41,037 nt of DNA, from positions 1-41,037 of the forward strand of contig NZ_JAIFZS010000075.1 of NCBI RefSeq assembly GCF_019710635.1, given 5' to 3'. Each line of letters opens with the position of its first letter. Position 1 is the stretch's first letter. Below are positions 24,060-32,522 of this stretch, one piece after another. This stretch comes from Mycolicibacterium xanthum. GTDB lineage: Bacteria > Actinomycetota > Actinomycetes > Mycobacteriales > Mycobacteriaceae. Below the pieces are notes generated by a model. It was not told the origin of the DNA and made no database searches. It worked only from the letters and a program-made list of their open reading frames with translations. The position numbers and the translations under genes were made by a program.

Positions 24060-24090
24060 ATTGACACAGAGTCAATCAAGCCGATAGCGT
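24060..24090 (+). promoter_or_regulatory. Module B promoter and operator
   Basis: ATTGAC-ACAGA-GTCAAT (24060-24076) is a perfect 6-nt-arm palindrome. It contains TTGACA (24061-24066), a consensus -35, followed 18 nt later by TAGCGT (24085-24090) as -10. Binding of the neighbouring TetR would cover the -35 box. Confidence 0.62.
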
Positions 24091-24162
24091 GGGCTGGGTC
24101 ACGTAAGCGACCGCGCGGATGTCCCCGGGAGTGGGCCGCGCCACGACTCGACGAGGAGCGCT

Positions 24163-24726
24163 ATGGCCGCCCCCAAGAAACTGGCTCACATCGTGCTGCA
24201 AACCACCGATATGCCGCGGCTCAGAGACTGGTACGCCAAGGTCCTCGACGCCCGCATCGTGTACCAAGGCGAAGCCAGCGTGTTCATGACCTTCGACGAC
24301 GAGCATCACCGCGTCGCCATCCTGCAGATCCCGGGTCTGTCCGAACGCACCCCGATCACCGTCGGCTTGGCACACTCGGCCTACACCTTCGACACACTCG
24401 CAGCGTTGATGGAGAAATACCGCGATTTGAAGGAGGTGGGGATCACACCGCGCGCACCGGTACAGCACGGCGTAACGACCTCGCTGTACTACCGCGATCC
24501 GGACGGCAACATGGTCGAGCTACAGATCGACAACTTCAGCACCCCGGATGAGGCGACCGCCTATATGGAAGGCGAGGAGTACAACCTCGACTTCATCGGA
24601 CCGAGCTTCGATCCCGACCAGATGGCCAAAGCCCTGGCCGAGGGCACTCCCCCCGAGCAACTCATCACCCGCGACTGGGCCAAGGCGACGCCGCAGCTCA
24701 ACGTCGCCGAGCTGATCCTGACTTGA
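24163..24726 (+). CDS. VOC-fold extradiol dioxygenase, module B
   Basis: 187 residues, a single-unit VOC protein with candidate metal ligands His9 (KLAHIVLQ), His71 (GLAHSAYTFD) and Glu119 (GNMVELQID). The order and spacing match short catechol-2,3-dioxygenase-like enzymes; the C-terminal tail of about 55 residues is charged. AGGAG lies ahead of the ATG. As first gene of module B, next to a flavin oxygenase pair and an FAH protein, it most likely cleaves the catechol they produce. Confidence 0.84.
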   Translation: MAAPKKLAHIVLQTTDMPRLRDWYAKVLDARIVYQGEASVFMTFDDEHHRVAILQIPGLSERTPITVGLAHSAYTFDTLAALMEKYRDLKEVGITPRAPVQHGVTTSLYYRDPDGNMVELQIDNFSTPDEATAYMEGEEYNLDFIGPSFDPDQMAKALAEGTPPEQLITRDWAKATPQLNVAELILT

Positions 24727-24771
24727 TCCCCACGGTTCCCGCGCACCACCCGCAACCCGAAGGAGCACCTC

Positions 24772-25281
24772 GTGATCGTCAACCCACCCGCACCCCCACT
24801 GTGCGCGGCGTCCGACGGCACCCAGCTACGGCGAGTCTTCGGCCGCTTTCCCAGCGGAGTCGTCGCGGTGTGTGCCGAGATCTCCGGTCAACCGGTCGGG
24901 ACGCTGGTCAGCTCCTTCGCCTCCGTCTCGCTGCAGCCTCCTCTGGCCTCAGTCTGCGTGATGGACACCTCACGCAGCTGGTCACAGCTACGTGAAGCGC
25001 CCCGCCTGGGCGTCAGTGTCCTCGGCGACGGACATCAAGACCTGTGCCGGCAGTTCTCCTCACCCCGGGACCGCTTCGCCGGGGTGAGCGTCAGCACCAC
25101 CGCAGACGGCGCGGTGCTTCTTCCGGAAGCCAGCGCCTGGCTGGACTGCTCCATCTACGACGAGATCACCGCCGGTGACCACACCATCGTGCTGCTGAAA
25201 ATCGAAGCCCTCTACGCCGACGACACGACCGCCACCCCGCTGGTCTTCTGCCAATCGCGCTACCACCGACTCAGCGCCTAA
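24772..25281 (+). CDS. Flavin reductase of the two-component oxygenase, HsaB-like
   Basis: 169 residues; GTG start preceded by GAAGGAG. It is a split-barrel flavin reductase domain with FGRFPSGVVAVCA near the N-terminus, PPLASVCVMD in the flavin site, and CQSRYHRL at the end. Such proteins use NAD(P)H to reduce FMN/FAD, which diffuses to an oxygenase partner. The partner is evidently the HsaA-type oxygenase at 26235-27431. Confidence 0.89.
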   Translation: MIVNPPAPPLCAASDGTQLRRVFGRFPSGVVAVCAEISGQPVGTLVSSFASVSLQPPLASVCVMDTSRSWSQLREAPRLGVSVLGDGHQDLCRQFSSPRDRFAGVSVSTTADGAVLLPEASAWLDCSIYDEITAGDHTIVLLKIEALYADDTTATPLVFCQSRYHRLSA

Positions 25282-25327
25282 TCCCAAAAACCGCCCGGGC
25301 CTCCCCACCAACTGCGAGGACACATCC

Positions 25328-26191
25328 ATGCGCATCGCCAACCACAAGGGTCGTCTGCTCGTCCTGACCTCCGAGGGCGGGGTCGACGTCGAGTCAGCAA
25401 GCAACGGACGCTTCTCGGCTGACCCGCAGGCGATCTACAGCCGCTGGGACGAGTTCCAGGCCTGGGCGCGCGGCGCCGACTTCAAGGCCACTCTCCCGGT
25501 GGACGTCAGCGCCCTTGGCCCACCCGTCCCTCGTCCGCCACAAGTCCTGGCCGTAGGGCTGAACTACCGCGAACATGCCCTCGAAGCCGGCCTGGCCATC
25601 CCCGAGGAGCCGGTCGTCTTCACCAAGTTCCCCACGTGCTTGACCGGCCCCATGGCAGACGTAGCCGTTGAGCCCGGGTCTTGGACGGATTGGGAGGTCG
25701 AACTCGTCGTGGTGATCGGGCGGCGTGCCGAGCACGTCCCCGCCGACCAGGCCTGGGCCCACGTCGCCGGACTGACCGTCGGTCAGGACATCTCAGACCG
25801 GCTCCTGCAATTCCGCGGGCCGCAACCCCAGCAGTTCGACCTCGGCAAGTCTCGTCCAGGCTTCGGACCGATCGGACCGTGGGTCGTCACCCCCGACGAA
25901 CTGTCCGATCCCGACGACCTCACCATCACCTGCACCCTCGATGGTGAGCAAATGCAGAAGGCCAGCACCAAGGACATGATCTTCTCCGTCCCACAGCTCA
26001 TCGCGCGGGTGTCCGCGGTCTTGCCCATGCTGCCCGGTGACGTGATCTTCACCGGCACCCCCTCGGGCATCGGAGCCGCCATGAACCCCCAACGCTGGCT
26101 GACGCCCGGTCAGACACTGACCAGCCGCGTCGAAGGCATCGGCGAAATGAACAATCCGATCGTGTCCACCCAACCCACATCACCGAGTTGA
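25328..26191 (+). CDS. Fumarylacetoacetate hydrolase-family protein, module B
   Basis: 287 residues. GLNYREHALE (His83) and the metal ligands Glu123, Glu125 (WEVELVVVIG) and Asp154 (GQDISDR) are intact, as is the FTGTPSGIG loop near the C-terminus. It probably hydrolyses or hydrates the ring-opened product of the module B dioxygenase. It is a different subfamily from the module A FAH protein. Confidence 0.9.
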   Translation: MRIANHKGRLLVLTSEGGVDVESASNGRFSADPQAIYSRWDEFQAWARGADFKATLPVDVSALGPPVPRPPQVLAVGLNYREHALEAGLAIPEEPVVFTKFPTCLTGPMADVAVEPGSWTDWEVELVVVIGRRAEHVPADQAWAHVAGLTVGQDISDRLLQFRGPQPQQFDLGKSRPGFGPIGPWVVTPDELSDPDDLTITCTLDGEQMQKASTKDMIFSVPQLIARVSAVLPMLPGDVIFTGTPSGIGAAMNPQRWLTPGQTLTSRVEGIGEMNNPIVSTQPTSPS

Positions 26192-26234
26192 TTCCGCGTC
26201 TCCCACAGACTCCCACCGATCCAAAGGAACCGAG

Positions 26235-27431
26235 ATGACCACCGTCGAACACACCGACGTGACCACCGCCGAGGACGTCCTGGCCCGCGTCCGCGAACTG
26301 GCGCCGCTGCTACAGCGCAACGCCGCGAGTTCTGAGGCCGAGCGCCGGGTCTCGGAAGAAACCCTCGCCGCGCTCAAGAACGCTGGGGCCTTCCGCCTAG
26401 CCGTGCCCCGCCGCTACGGCGGACTGGAAACCGACCTGCGCACCTTGCTCGACGTATCCGCGGCCATCGCCGAGTCCGACGGCGGTCCCTCTTGGGTCAC
26501 CACCTTGTCCAACATCAACGCCTGGGCAACTGGCTTGGCCAACACCAAGACTCAAGACGAAGTCTGGGCCGGGGGCCCCGACACCATTCTCGCCGGCGTC
26601 ATCGCGCCATCCGGCAGGGCCCGCAAGGTGCCCGGCGGTTACCAAGTCAGCGGCAGCTGGGCATACTCCTCGGCCAGCCTGCACGCAGAATGGGCCGCCG
26701 GCGGGGTTTACCTCGTGGACGACGACGATCAGATCCTCGACCAGGGTATGGTCAACATCCCCAAGTCCGACTTCCGCGTCGAAGACACCTGGTACGTAGC
26801 GGGTATGCGATCCTCGGGCAGCAACACCATCGTCGTCGAAGACGTCTTCGTGCCCGAACACCGATACATGTCGATGCTCCCCACCCTCACCGGCCAGTAC
26901 CTCGCCGATCACCCCGACGCACCCTTGTATCGGTCCGCAATCGGTCCGATGCTGGTCATGGTCCTCGTCGGGCCCCAGCTAGGCCTAGGTCGAGCCGCGC
27001 TGGATCTGGTGATCCGCAAGGGCGCGACGAAGTCGCTGGCCTACACCACCTTCGAGCAGAACCGCGACTCGGTGGCCTTCCAACTCCTCGTGGCTGAGGC
27101 GGCAGTCAAGGTTGACACCGCGCACCTGCACGCCTACCGCGCCGCCGAGGACATCGCTCGCTACGCCGAGGCCGGCGAGTTCCCCGACATCGCCGCCCGC
27201 GCCCGCGTTCGTGGCGATGCTGCGGTCGCGCTGCGCAGCATCAACGAAGCTATCAACACCCTGCTCAACGCCAACGGAGCTGGAAGCTTCGCTGAAGTCA
27301 ATGCGCTGCAACGCATCTGGCGTGACTCCAACATCGCTGCACGTCACGCCGTTGTGCTGCCCCAGGTCTCAATGGAAACCTACGGCAAGGCATTGCTCGG
27401 CATCGACGAGCACATCACCGTCATCATCTGA
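26235..27431 (+). CDS. Acyl-CoA-dehydrogenase-fold flavin-dependent hydroxylase, HsaA/HpaB-like
   Basis: 398 residues, close to HsaA (394). It has the acyl-CoA dehydrogenase fold: GAFRLAVPRRYGGLE near the N-terminus, SDGGPSWVTTLSNINAW, GYQVSGSWAYSSAS and a C-terminal helix with RHAVVLPQ. With reduced flavin from the reductase two genes upstream it would hydroxylate a phenol to a catechol, the role HsaAB plays for the steroid-derived phenol 3-HSA. It is the last gene of module B. Family call firm; substrate unknown. Confidence 0.9.
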   Translation: MTTVEHTDVTTAEDVLARVRELAPLLQRNAASSEAERRVSEETLAALKNAGAFRLAVPRRYGGLETDLRTLLDVSAAIAESDGGPSWVTTLSNINAWATGLANTKTQDEVWAGGPDTILAGVIAPSGRARKVPGGYQVSGSWAYSSASLHAEWAAGGVYLVDDDDQILDQGMVNIPKSDFRVEDTWYVAGMRSSGSNTIVVEDVFVPEHRYMSMLPTLTGQYLADHPDAPLYRSAIGPMLVMVLVGPQLGLGRAALDLVIRKGATKSLAYTTFEQNRDSVAFQLLVAEAAVKVDTAHLHAYRAAEDIARYAEAGEFPDIAARARVRGDAAVALRSINEAINTLLNANGAGSFAEVNALQRIWRDSNIAARHAVVLPQVSMETYGKALLGIDEHITVII

Positions 27432-27445
27432 CGCACGCAGTGCGT
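27431..27445 (+). terminator. Hairpin immediately after module B
   Basis: ACGCAC-GCA-GTGCGT forms a perfect 6-bp stem with a 3-nt loop beginning at the last base of the oxygenase stop codon. There is no T-run, which is common for mycobacterial intrinsic terminators. It lies in a 253-nt convergent spacer that otherwise shows nothing I can name. Confidence 0.4.
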
Positions 27446-27684
27446 TGACCGCAACCCAGCACGGTTGACACTCAGCGCATCTTGGTGTGGCACGCCGACA
27501 TCATCGTGTGCCGCGTCGCTTGGCGTTGAGGCCGCCGGGAACCCGTGCGCGGCAAACTCGGACTCGGCCGCGGCGCGGAGATCCCCGCCCAGACGAAACC
27601 GCGTCGCCCCCTGGCCGAGTTCTCGACATCCCTTAGTCACGACAACTCGTCGAGATTCGTGCACGTGCAGACACACCCGGTTGT

Positions 27685-29022
27685 CTAGCGCTCCCGACAG
27701 GACGTCAACAAGATGTCGGAAACGCCGGCACGGGCCGCCAGATCGGCGGCCGAGCCCGCCAGTCGGTCGAGCACCTCGTCAACATCGACGCCGAGCAGCC
27801 GGCCGTTGTCCTTCACGAGACGGCCGTCGACCATCACGGCCTCTACGTTGCCGGTGTCCATCATCGTGACGACTGCGCCCGGCGCGTGATTGACCGGTCC
27901 CGCATTAAGGGCCCGCGTGTTCAAGACGATGATGTCTGCTCGCTTACCCGGGGTCAGCGAGCCAACCAGATGATCGACGTGGGCAGCCTGTGCCCCACCG
28001 ATCGTGGCCATTTCGAGGATGTCACGGGTCAGCAGGGGCGGCACCGGTTCGCCGGCTCCTGCGGTCGCGGCGTGCGGCAGGCCGCCTCGCTGCAGCAGGT
28101 AGATCGCCCGCATCTGAGAGAAGAAGTCGGGTGCCGCGATGGACACGGCGTCGGTGCCCAGGCTGACCGGGATCTGATGGTCGAGAGCAGCCTGCAGGGT
28201 CGGCCGCCCCATGCCGAGTGACTGCTCGGCGACGCCTGAGATCGACACCTTTCCGCCGGTCCGTTTGATGGCCTTCCAGGTGGATTCCTCCAAGCCTAGG
28301 CAATGGATGTAGGTGGCCCACGGTCCGAGCAACCCCTGTTCGTCCAGTGTCTCGAGCGCCCGGCCAAAGTTCATGTCGTTGACATGGGCGAAAACGGGCA
28401 AGCCGAGGTCGCGCGCCAGCCGGAACAGTTCCTCGTCGACGTGGTAGCCCAATGCCAGGCGAACCAATCCGCCGCCGACCGCGTCGGGTAGATCGACCAG
28501 ACGATGGATGTCGTGGGGGTGGGCATAGGACGGCGGCGGCACATGGTCTCCGAACGCCGGCGAGAAGCTGAACACGCACCGCAGCCCCGACCGCCTGATG
28601 GCTTCGAGCGCGGCGTCGGTGTGTTCGGGAGTGTAGGAGCATTGCGAGGTGTCGACGACGGTCGTCGTGCCGGCGGCCAGGTTCTCCAAGGCGCCGCCGA
28701 ACTGGCCCCAATACACGTCCTCCGGGGTGTACTGGTGAAAGAGCGCATTTGGCCCAAACCGGGACTGCTGAAAGTAGTCGACGGCCAGCGCGTCGGACCA
28801 GTACCCGCGCAGGGCGGTCTGGAACATGTGGTGATGGGAGTTCACAAAGCCCGGCAGCACGATCTTTCCGGTGCAGTCGCGCACCTCGGCGTCGGTTCCC
28901 AAATCCCGGCCCAACTGCACTATTTGGCCATCCTCCACGAGGACGTCGCCGGTATCGAAGTCGCCGATGTCCGGATCCATGCTCAGAACGACGCCCCCGC
29001 GCAGCAACACCCGACTGCTCAC
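27685..29022 (-). CDS. Amidohydrolase-family hydrolase (TrzN/AtzA/SAH-deaminase-like)
   Basis: 445 residues, GTG start overlapping the upstream hydroxylase stop by 4 nt. The metal-site motif is His63-x-His65 (VNSHHHMFQT). Further ligands fit the His of PVFAHVN, the His of YIHCLG, and the Asp of SLGTDAVS. The TRDILEMATIGGAQA and GKRADIIVL ends are typical of the chlorohydrolase/deaminase group. It would hydrolyse a C-N or C-Cl bond on a ring or chain. Coupling to a flavin hydroxylase and two hydrolases suggests removal of an amine or halogen from the substrate (inference). Confidence 0.88.
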   Translation of the reverse strand: MSSRVLLRGGVVLSMDPDIGDFDTGDVLVEDGQIVQLGRDLGTDAEVRDCTGKIVLPGFVNSHHHMFQTALRGYWSDALAVDYFQQSRFGPNALFHQYTPEDVYWGQFGGALENLAAGTTTVVDTSQCSYTPEHTDAALEAIRRSGLRCVFSFSPAFGDHVPPPSYAHPHDIHRLVDLPDAVGGGLVRLALGYHVDEELFRLARDLGLPVFAHVNDMNFGRALETLDEQGLLGPWATYIHCLGLEESTWKAIKRTGGKVSISGVAEQSLGMGRPTLQAALDHQIPVSLGTDAVSIAAPDFFSQMRAIYLLQRGGLPHAATAGAGEPVPPLLTRDILEMATIGGAQAAHVDHLVGSLTPGKRADIIVLNTRALNAGPVNHAPGAVVTMMDTGNVEAVMVDGRLVKDNGRLLGVDVDEVLDRLAGSAADLAARAGVSDILLTSCRER

Positions 29023-30638
29023 TGCCGACCTCCCCGCGTCCTCTTGGTTGGCAATTGCGAGGTGAATGTACGCGCCTCGTCATTAGTGTCAGCACGCTCG
29101 ATCGGCGGTGCCAGCGCGGTGACGGCTGCTGTGGTGGCGGCGAGGATGTCGTGGGTGGCGATGCTGGCGATGTAGCCGTCGGGCCGGATGATCAGCAGTG
29201 CGTCGGCGTTGATTCCGTAGGCCTTGCGGAAGGTCCCGGCCGCGTCGTTCAAGCTGCGCACGTCGGGACTGTCGTCGGGGGCGTTGACCGTGACGCGGTG
29301 CAGTCGCGCACCGCCGTCTGGCCAGGCCAGCTTGCCAAGCTCTTGTGCTGCGTGCGGACCGGCAGCGAGCGCGGTGAAGTGCGGGCCGCGGTAAAGGCCG
29401 AACAGTCGCACGGGCGACCCGTCGCTGTCGTGCAGGGTGGCGTCCGGGGCGCGGTCACCGACGTGCAGTGTGGTGGTGTGCTGGGCGGTGCCGGGCGTTA
29501 AGGGGCCGCCGCGGTAGTTCAGCGTGATCTGTTGTTCGTCCTTGCCGCGGGTAAAGCTCGAAGGGGACAACTTGGCCATTCCGGTGTACTTCTTCGTCGA
29601 GAGGCCCAAGACCGCCGCGGCGATGGGTCGGCGTTCGGTTTCGTAGGTGTCGAGGAGTCCGGGTGGGGCGCCGGCGAGGACCTGGCCGAGTTTCCAGCCC
29701 AGGTTGTAGGCGTCTTGTACGCCGGTGTTGAGGCCCTGGCCGCCGGCGGGGGTGTGGACGTGGGCGGCGTCGCCAGCCAGGAAGACCCGTCCCCGTCGGT
29801 AGGTTTGGGCCAATCGGATGTTGGGGCGAAACACCGAGGTCCAACTGATGTGGTGTACCGCTAGGTGCTTGTTGCCGGTGCGGGCGCGGATGCACGCGGT
29901 GATCTCATCCTCGCCGACTGGTGGCTCGTCGTGGGGGGCCAGCTTGATCATCCACTGGAACTGGGTGCTGTGCGGCAGCGGGCACGCCCCGACCATGCCG
30001 CCTCGTCGCGGCCAGACATGCCAGCGCTTGCGGGACAGGTGGCCGGTGACGTCGGCGTCGACGATGAGTATGCGGTCGGCCTCGTCGGTAGACCCCGTGA
30101 AGCCGATGCCGGCCTGGTTGCGTACCACACTGGCGCCGCCGTCGGCGCCCACCACGTACCGGGCGGTGATCACCTCGGTGCCTTCCGGCGTGTTGATCGT
30201 GGCGTGCACGGCGTCGCTTGTTTCGGTGAGTTCCGACAGTTCGTGGTGGTAGTCGACGTCCACACCGAGCGCGTGGAGTCGGTCGTGCAGAGCGCGGTCC
30301 GTACGGAACTGGGGGATGAGCCAGGGTCGGGGGTGCGGCACAGTCGCATCCCCGACGTGGGGGCTGCGCAACAGGCGCAGTGGTACGGTGAACGGTCCCA
30401 GGTGGATACCCATGCTCGGGTAGGGCGACCCGCCGCGATGGATGTCGTCGAGTACGCCGAGGTCGTCGAACACCTCCAGGGTACGGGGTTGCACGCCCTT
30501 GGCGCGTGACCCGGTAAAGCCGTGCTCGGCCTTGTCGATGATGCGCACGGGCACTCCGCGGCGGGTCAGGTCGATGGCCAGCGCGGTGCCGACCGGGCCG
30601 GCGCCGACGATGAGGACATCAGGATTCGGGTTGGTCAT
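29019..30638 (-). CDS. FAD-dependent aromatic hydroxylase with C-terminal thioredoxin-like domain, module C
   Basis: 539 residues. GAGPVGTALA near residue 12 and VFLAGDAAHVHTPAGGQGLNTGVQDAYNLGWKLG place it in the PgaE/RdmE/MhpA-type class A flavoprotein group. The DG between them (VVGADGGASVV) is intact. A C-terminal thioredoxin-like fold is indicated by GDRAPDATL and a RPDGYIASI end. It adds a hydroxyl to a phenol or polyketide-like ring. Its ATG overlaps the stop of the upstream hydrolase (4 nt). Confidence 0.9.
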   Translation of the reverse strand: MTNPNPDVLIVGAGPVGTALAIDLTRRGVPVRIIDKAEHGFTGSRAKGVQPRTLEVFDDLGVLDDIHRGGSPYPSMGIHLGPFTVPLRLLRSPHVGDATVPHPRPWLIPQFRTDRALHDRLHALGVDVDYHHELSELTETSDAVHATINTPEGTEVITARYVVGADGGASVVRNQAGIGFTGSTDEADRILIVDADVTGHLSRKRWHVWPRRGGMVGACPLPHSTQFQWMIKLAPHDEPPVGEDEITACIRARTGNKHLAVHHISWTSVFRPNIRLAQTYRRGRVFLAGDAAHVHTPAGGQGLNTGVQDAYNLGWKLGQVLAGAPPGLLDTYETERRPIAAAVLGLSTKKYTGMAKLSPSSFTRGKDEQQITLNYRGGPLTPGTAQHTTTLHVGDRAPDATLHDSDGSPVRLFGLYRGPHFTALAAGPHAAQELGKLAWPDGGARLHRVTVNAPDDSPDVRSLNDAAGTFRKAYGINADALLIIRPDGYIASIATHDILAATTAAVTALAPPIERADTNDEARTFTSQLPTKRTRGGRQ

Positions 30639-31531
30639 CGAGTGCTCCGATCAGGATGGGCGCTAAGAAATGTGGTGACGTGTGCGGCGACCTCGGCGGG
30701 GCGTTCGTAGGGCGCCATGTGGCCGCAGTCCAGGATGTGGACCTCATCGGGATGCAGCAGGTTACGGACAGTGCCAAGGCCGGTGATAGGCGTGACCCGA
30801 TCGGCGCTGCCCCAGAGCAGCAGCGTCGGGACGTCAAGCTCAGCCACACGACGGAACAACGCCTCGCGACCTGACAGCGGGAAGTTCTGCAGCGTCGAGA
30901 AGAACCCGTACATCGAGCCTTCGAAACGATAGGCATCGGCAATCATCGCCGTCAGCGGCGCCGCCAATGCGGGGTCGGCGACGTTGTGCCCCAGATGCCC
31001 GAGCAGCATGCGACGGCCGAATCGCCTGGCCGCAAAGGTGGCTCGCCGATCGCTGCGCAGCAACCGCTGCTGACGGGCGTTGCTCGCCCCGATCCCAGCA
31101 GGACCCACCACTGTCAGCGTCGAGGAGGAATCGGGGTGCTCGGCGACGTGGCCCAATGCGATGAGTGCTCCCATGGAGGTACCCACGATGTGCTGATCGG
31201 GCGGCAGGTCGAGCGCGGTGACCAGGTCATACAGCTGGCGCCTGAACAGTGCCTCGTTGTAGTCGGCGGCTAGTCGATCGGAGTAGCCCCGTCCGTAGGC
31301 GCTGAACGCCAGTGTGCGCAGACCACGCGCATGCAGTTGCTCCGCAAACCTATCCCAGTAGAACAACGGGATGGTCAGGCCGGGCACCAGCACCACCAAC
31401 GCGCCATCTTCTGGACCGCGCAGTTCGTAGTGCGTAACACCGTCGCTGAGTTCGATGAAACTGCCCCGAAGTGCGGCTCGCGTCCCGGGGTCGAGCCGGC
31501 GCTCCTCACCGGCCGCCGTGAAATACTTCAC
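30635..31531 (-). CDS. Alpha/beta hydrolase, module C (second hydrolase)
   Basis: 298 residues from a GTG at 31531 that overlaps the upstream hydrolase stop (GTGA); the frame is open to 31723 but that part is the other gene. The catalytic triad fits Ser119 (VGTSMGALIAL), Asp244 (LWGSADRVTP) and His271 (DCGHMAPYE). There is no signal peptide. The fold is shared by C-C hydrolases of ring-cleavage pathways and esterases. In this operon it may act on an ester or ring-cleavage product. Confidence 0.87.
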   Translation of the reverse strand: MKYFTAAGEERRLDPGTRAALRGSFIELSDGVTHYELRGPEDGALVVLVPGLTIPLFYWDRFAEQLHARGLRTLAFSAYGRGYSDRLAADYNEALFRRQLYDLVTALDLPPDQHIVGTSMGALIALGHVAEHPDSSSTLTVVGPAGIGASNARQQRLLRSDRRATFAARRFGRRMLLGHLGHNVADPALAAPLTAMIADAYRFEGSMYGFFSTLQNFPLSGREALFRRVAELDVPTLLLWGSADRVTPITGLGTVRNLLHPDEVHILDCGHMAPYERPAEVAAHVTTFLSAHPDRSTR

Positions 31532-32355
31532 CGCCGATCGTCCTGCGGCAGCTCGTGCAGGAACAGGCTGATCTGTTCGGCGAACCAGCCCGGGTCCTCC
31601 TCGGGAAGCAGATGCCCGGTATGTGGATGAATCGCCTCGCGAGCCCCGGGGATATCGCGGGCGAAGTGCTGTCCATCCAATTCGGCACTCCGCAAGACCA
31701 AGGTCGGCGCTTGGATGCGGCACAGATCAGCTGTGCGGTCGGGCTGATCGGTGTTGACGAAGTCGACGAACGCCGCACGGTTTGCGTCATGGTTCCACAG
31801 CCGGTGCACTCGATCCACCATCGCGGCGGTCACGATTGTGGACTGCGCGCCCACCGCCTGGCGCAGACCACCTTCGACCATCCGCCGCGGCATCCATGTC
31901 CGCATCAACCGACCCGCGAGCGGGTTGCGCGCCAGCCGCATCCCGAGCGGCAGCGCCTTCTCCGGATAACCGGTTGCATTGACCAGCACCAGCGCACGCA
32001 CACGGTCGGAATAATCCAACGCGAGATTCCAGGCGACGTTGCCACCCAAGGAGTTCCCGGCCACGGCCCAACGGCTGATGCCCAGCTGTGCCATGAACCC
32101 CGCGACGGTATCGGCGTAGGTGCGGATCCGATAATCGCGATCCGGGCGAGCGCCGGTCAACCCAAAGCCCGGCAGATCGAGGCGAACGACGTCGAAGTCG
32201 TTCTGCAGAATCGCTGCGGCCCCATCGAAGTGTTCCAGCGACGACGTGCTGCCATGAAGCAGCAGCAGTGTCGGGCCGCGCCCGGCGCGTCGGTAGTGCA
32301 CGCGCAGGTCGCCGACGGTCTCGAAGTGCGACTCCGAAGTAATTCCCTCGAACAT
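31528..32355 (-). CDS. Alpha/beta hydrolase, MhpC-like, first gene of module C
   Basis: 275 residues. LLLHGSTSSLEHFD forms the oxyanion region. The nucleophile is Ser102 (VAGNSLGGNVAWN), the acid probably Asp227 and the base His248 (HTGHLLPEE). The length and GNSLGGN motif match the MhpC/BphD meta-cleavage-product hydrolases. It could cleave the C-C bond in ring-opened dienoates from the neighbouring dioxygenases. It starts the leftward operon of four overlapping genes. Confidence 0.87.
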   Translation of the reverse strand: MFEGITSESHFETVGDLRVHYRRAGRGPTLLLLHGSTSSLEHFDGAAAILQNDFDVVRLDLPGFGLTGARPDRDYRIRTYADTVAGFMAQLGISRWAVAGNSLGGNVAWNLALDYSDRVRALVLVNATGYPEKALPLGMRLARNPLAGRLMRTWMPRRMVEGGLRQAVGAQSTIVTAAMVDRVHRLWNHDANRAAFVDFVNTDQPDRTADLCRIQAPTLVLRSAELDGQHFARDIPGAREAIHPHTGHLLPEEDPGWFAEQISLFLHELPQDDRR

Positions 32356-32389
32356 AATGGGTACAGTGTTGCCGTTAAGCGGCCGGGTG

Positions 32390-32495
32390 TCAAACCTGCA
32401 GCCAAGCGCTTGTCACGGGCTATGTCGAGCAGCTGCCCGAGCTTGAGCCGGCGCATCAGGGCCTTGAGTTCACCGGAGACCTCGATCGGCGTGAT
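32390..32495 (-). mobile_element. Possible IS21-family istB remnant
   Basis: On the minus strand this spacer encodes ITPIEVSGELKALMRRLKLG followed by QLLD and ARDKRLAAG. The ELKALMRRLKLGQLLD part is like the N-terminus of IS21-type IstB ATPase helper proteins as I remember them. The frame breaks up soon after and no transposase istA or inverted repeats are seen. A decayed insertion-sequence scrap is the best reading; confidence is low. Confidence 0.3.
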
Positions 32496-32522
32496 CGCTG
32501 GCGCCGATCGCGGAGGCCCAGA

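Noticed and set aside
27446..27684. Possible gene in the convergent spacer after module B
   Set aside because: A 98-codon minus-strand frame (27380-27676) overlaps the oxygenase end and shows no domain, start context or conserved pattern.
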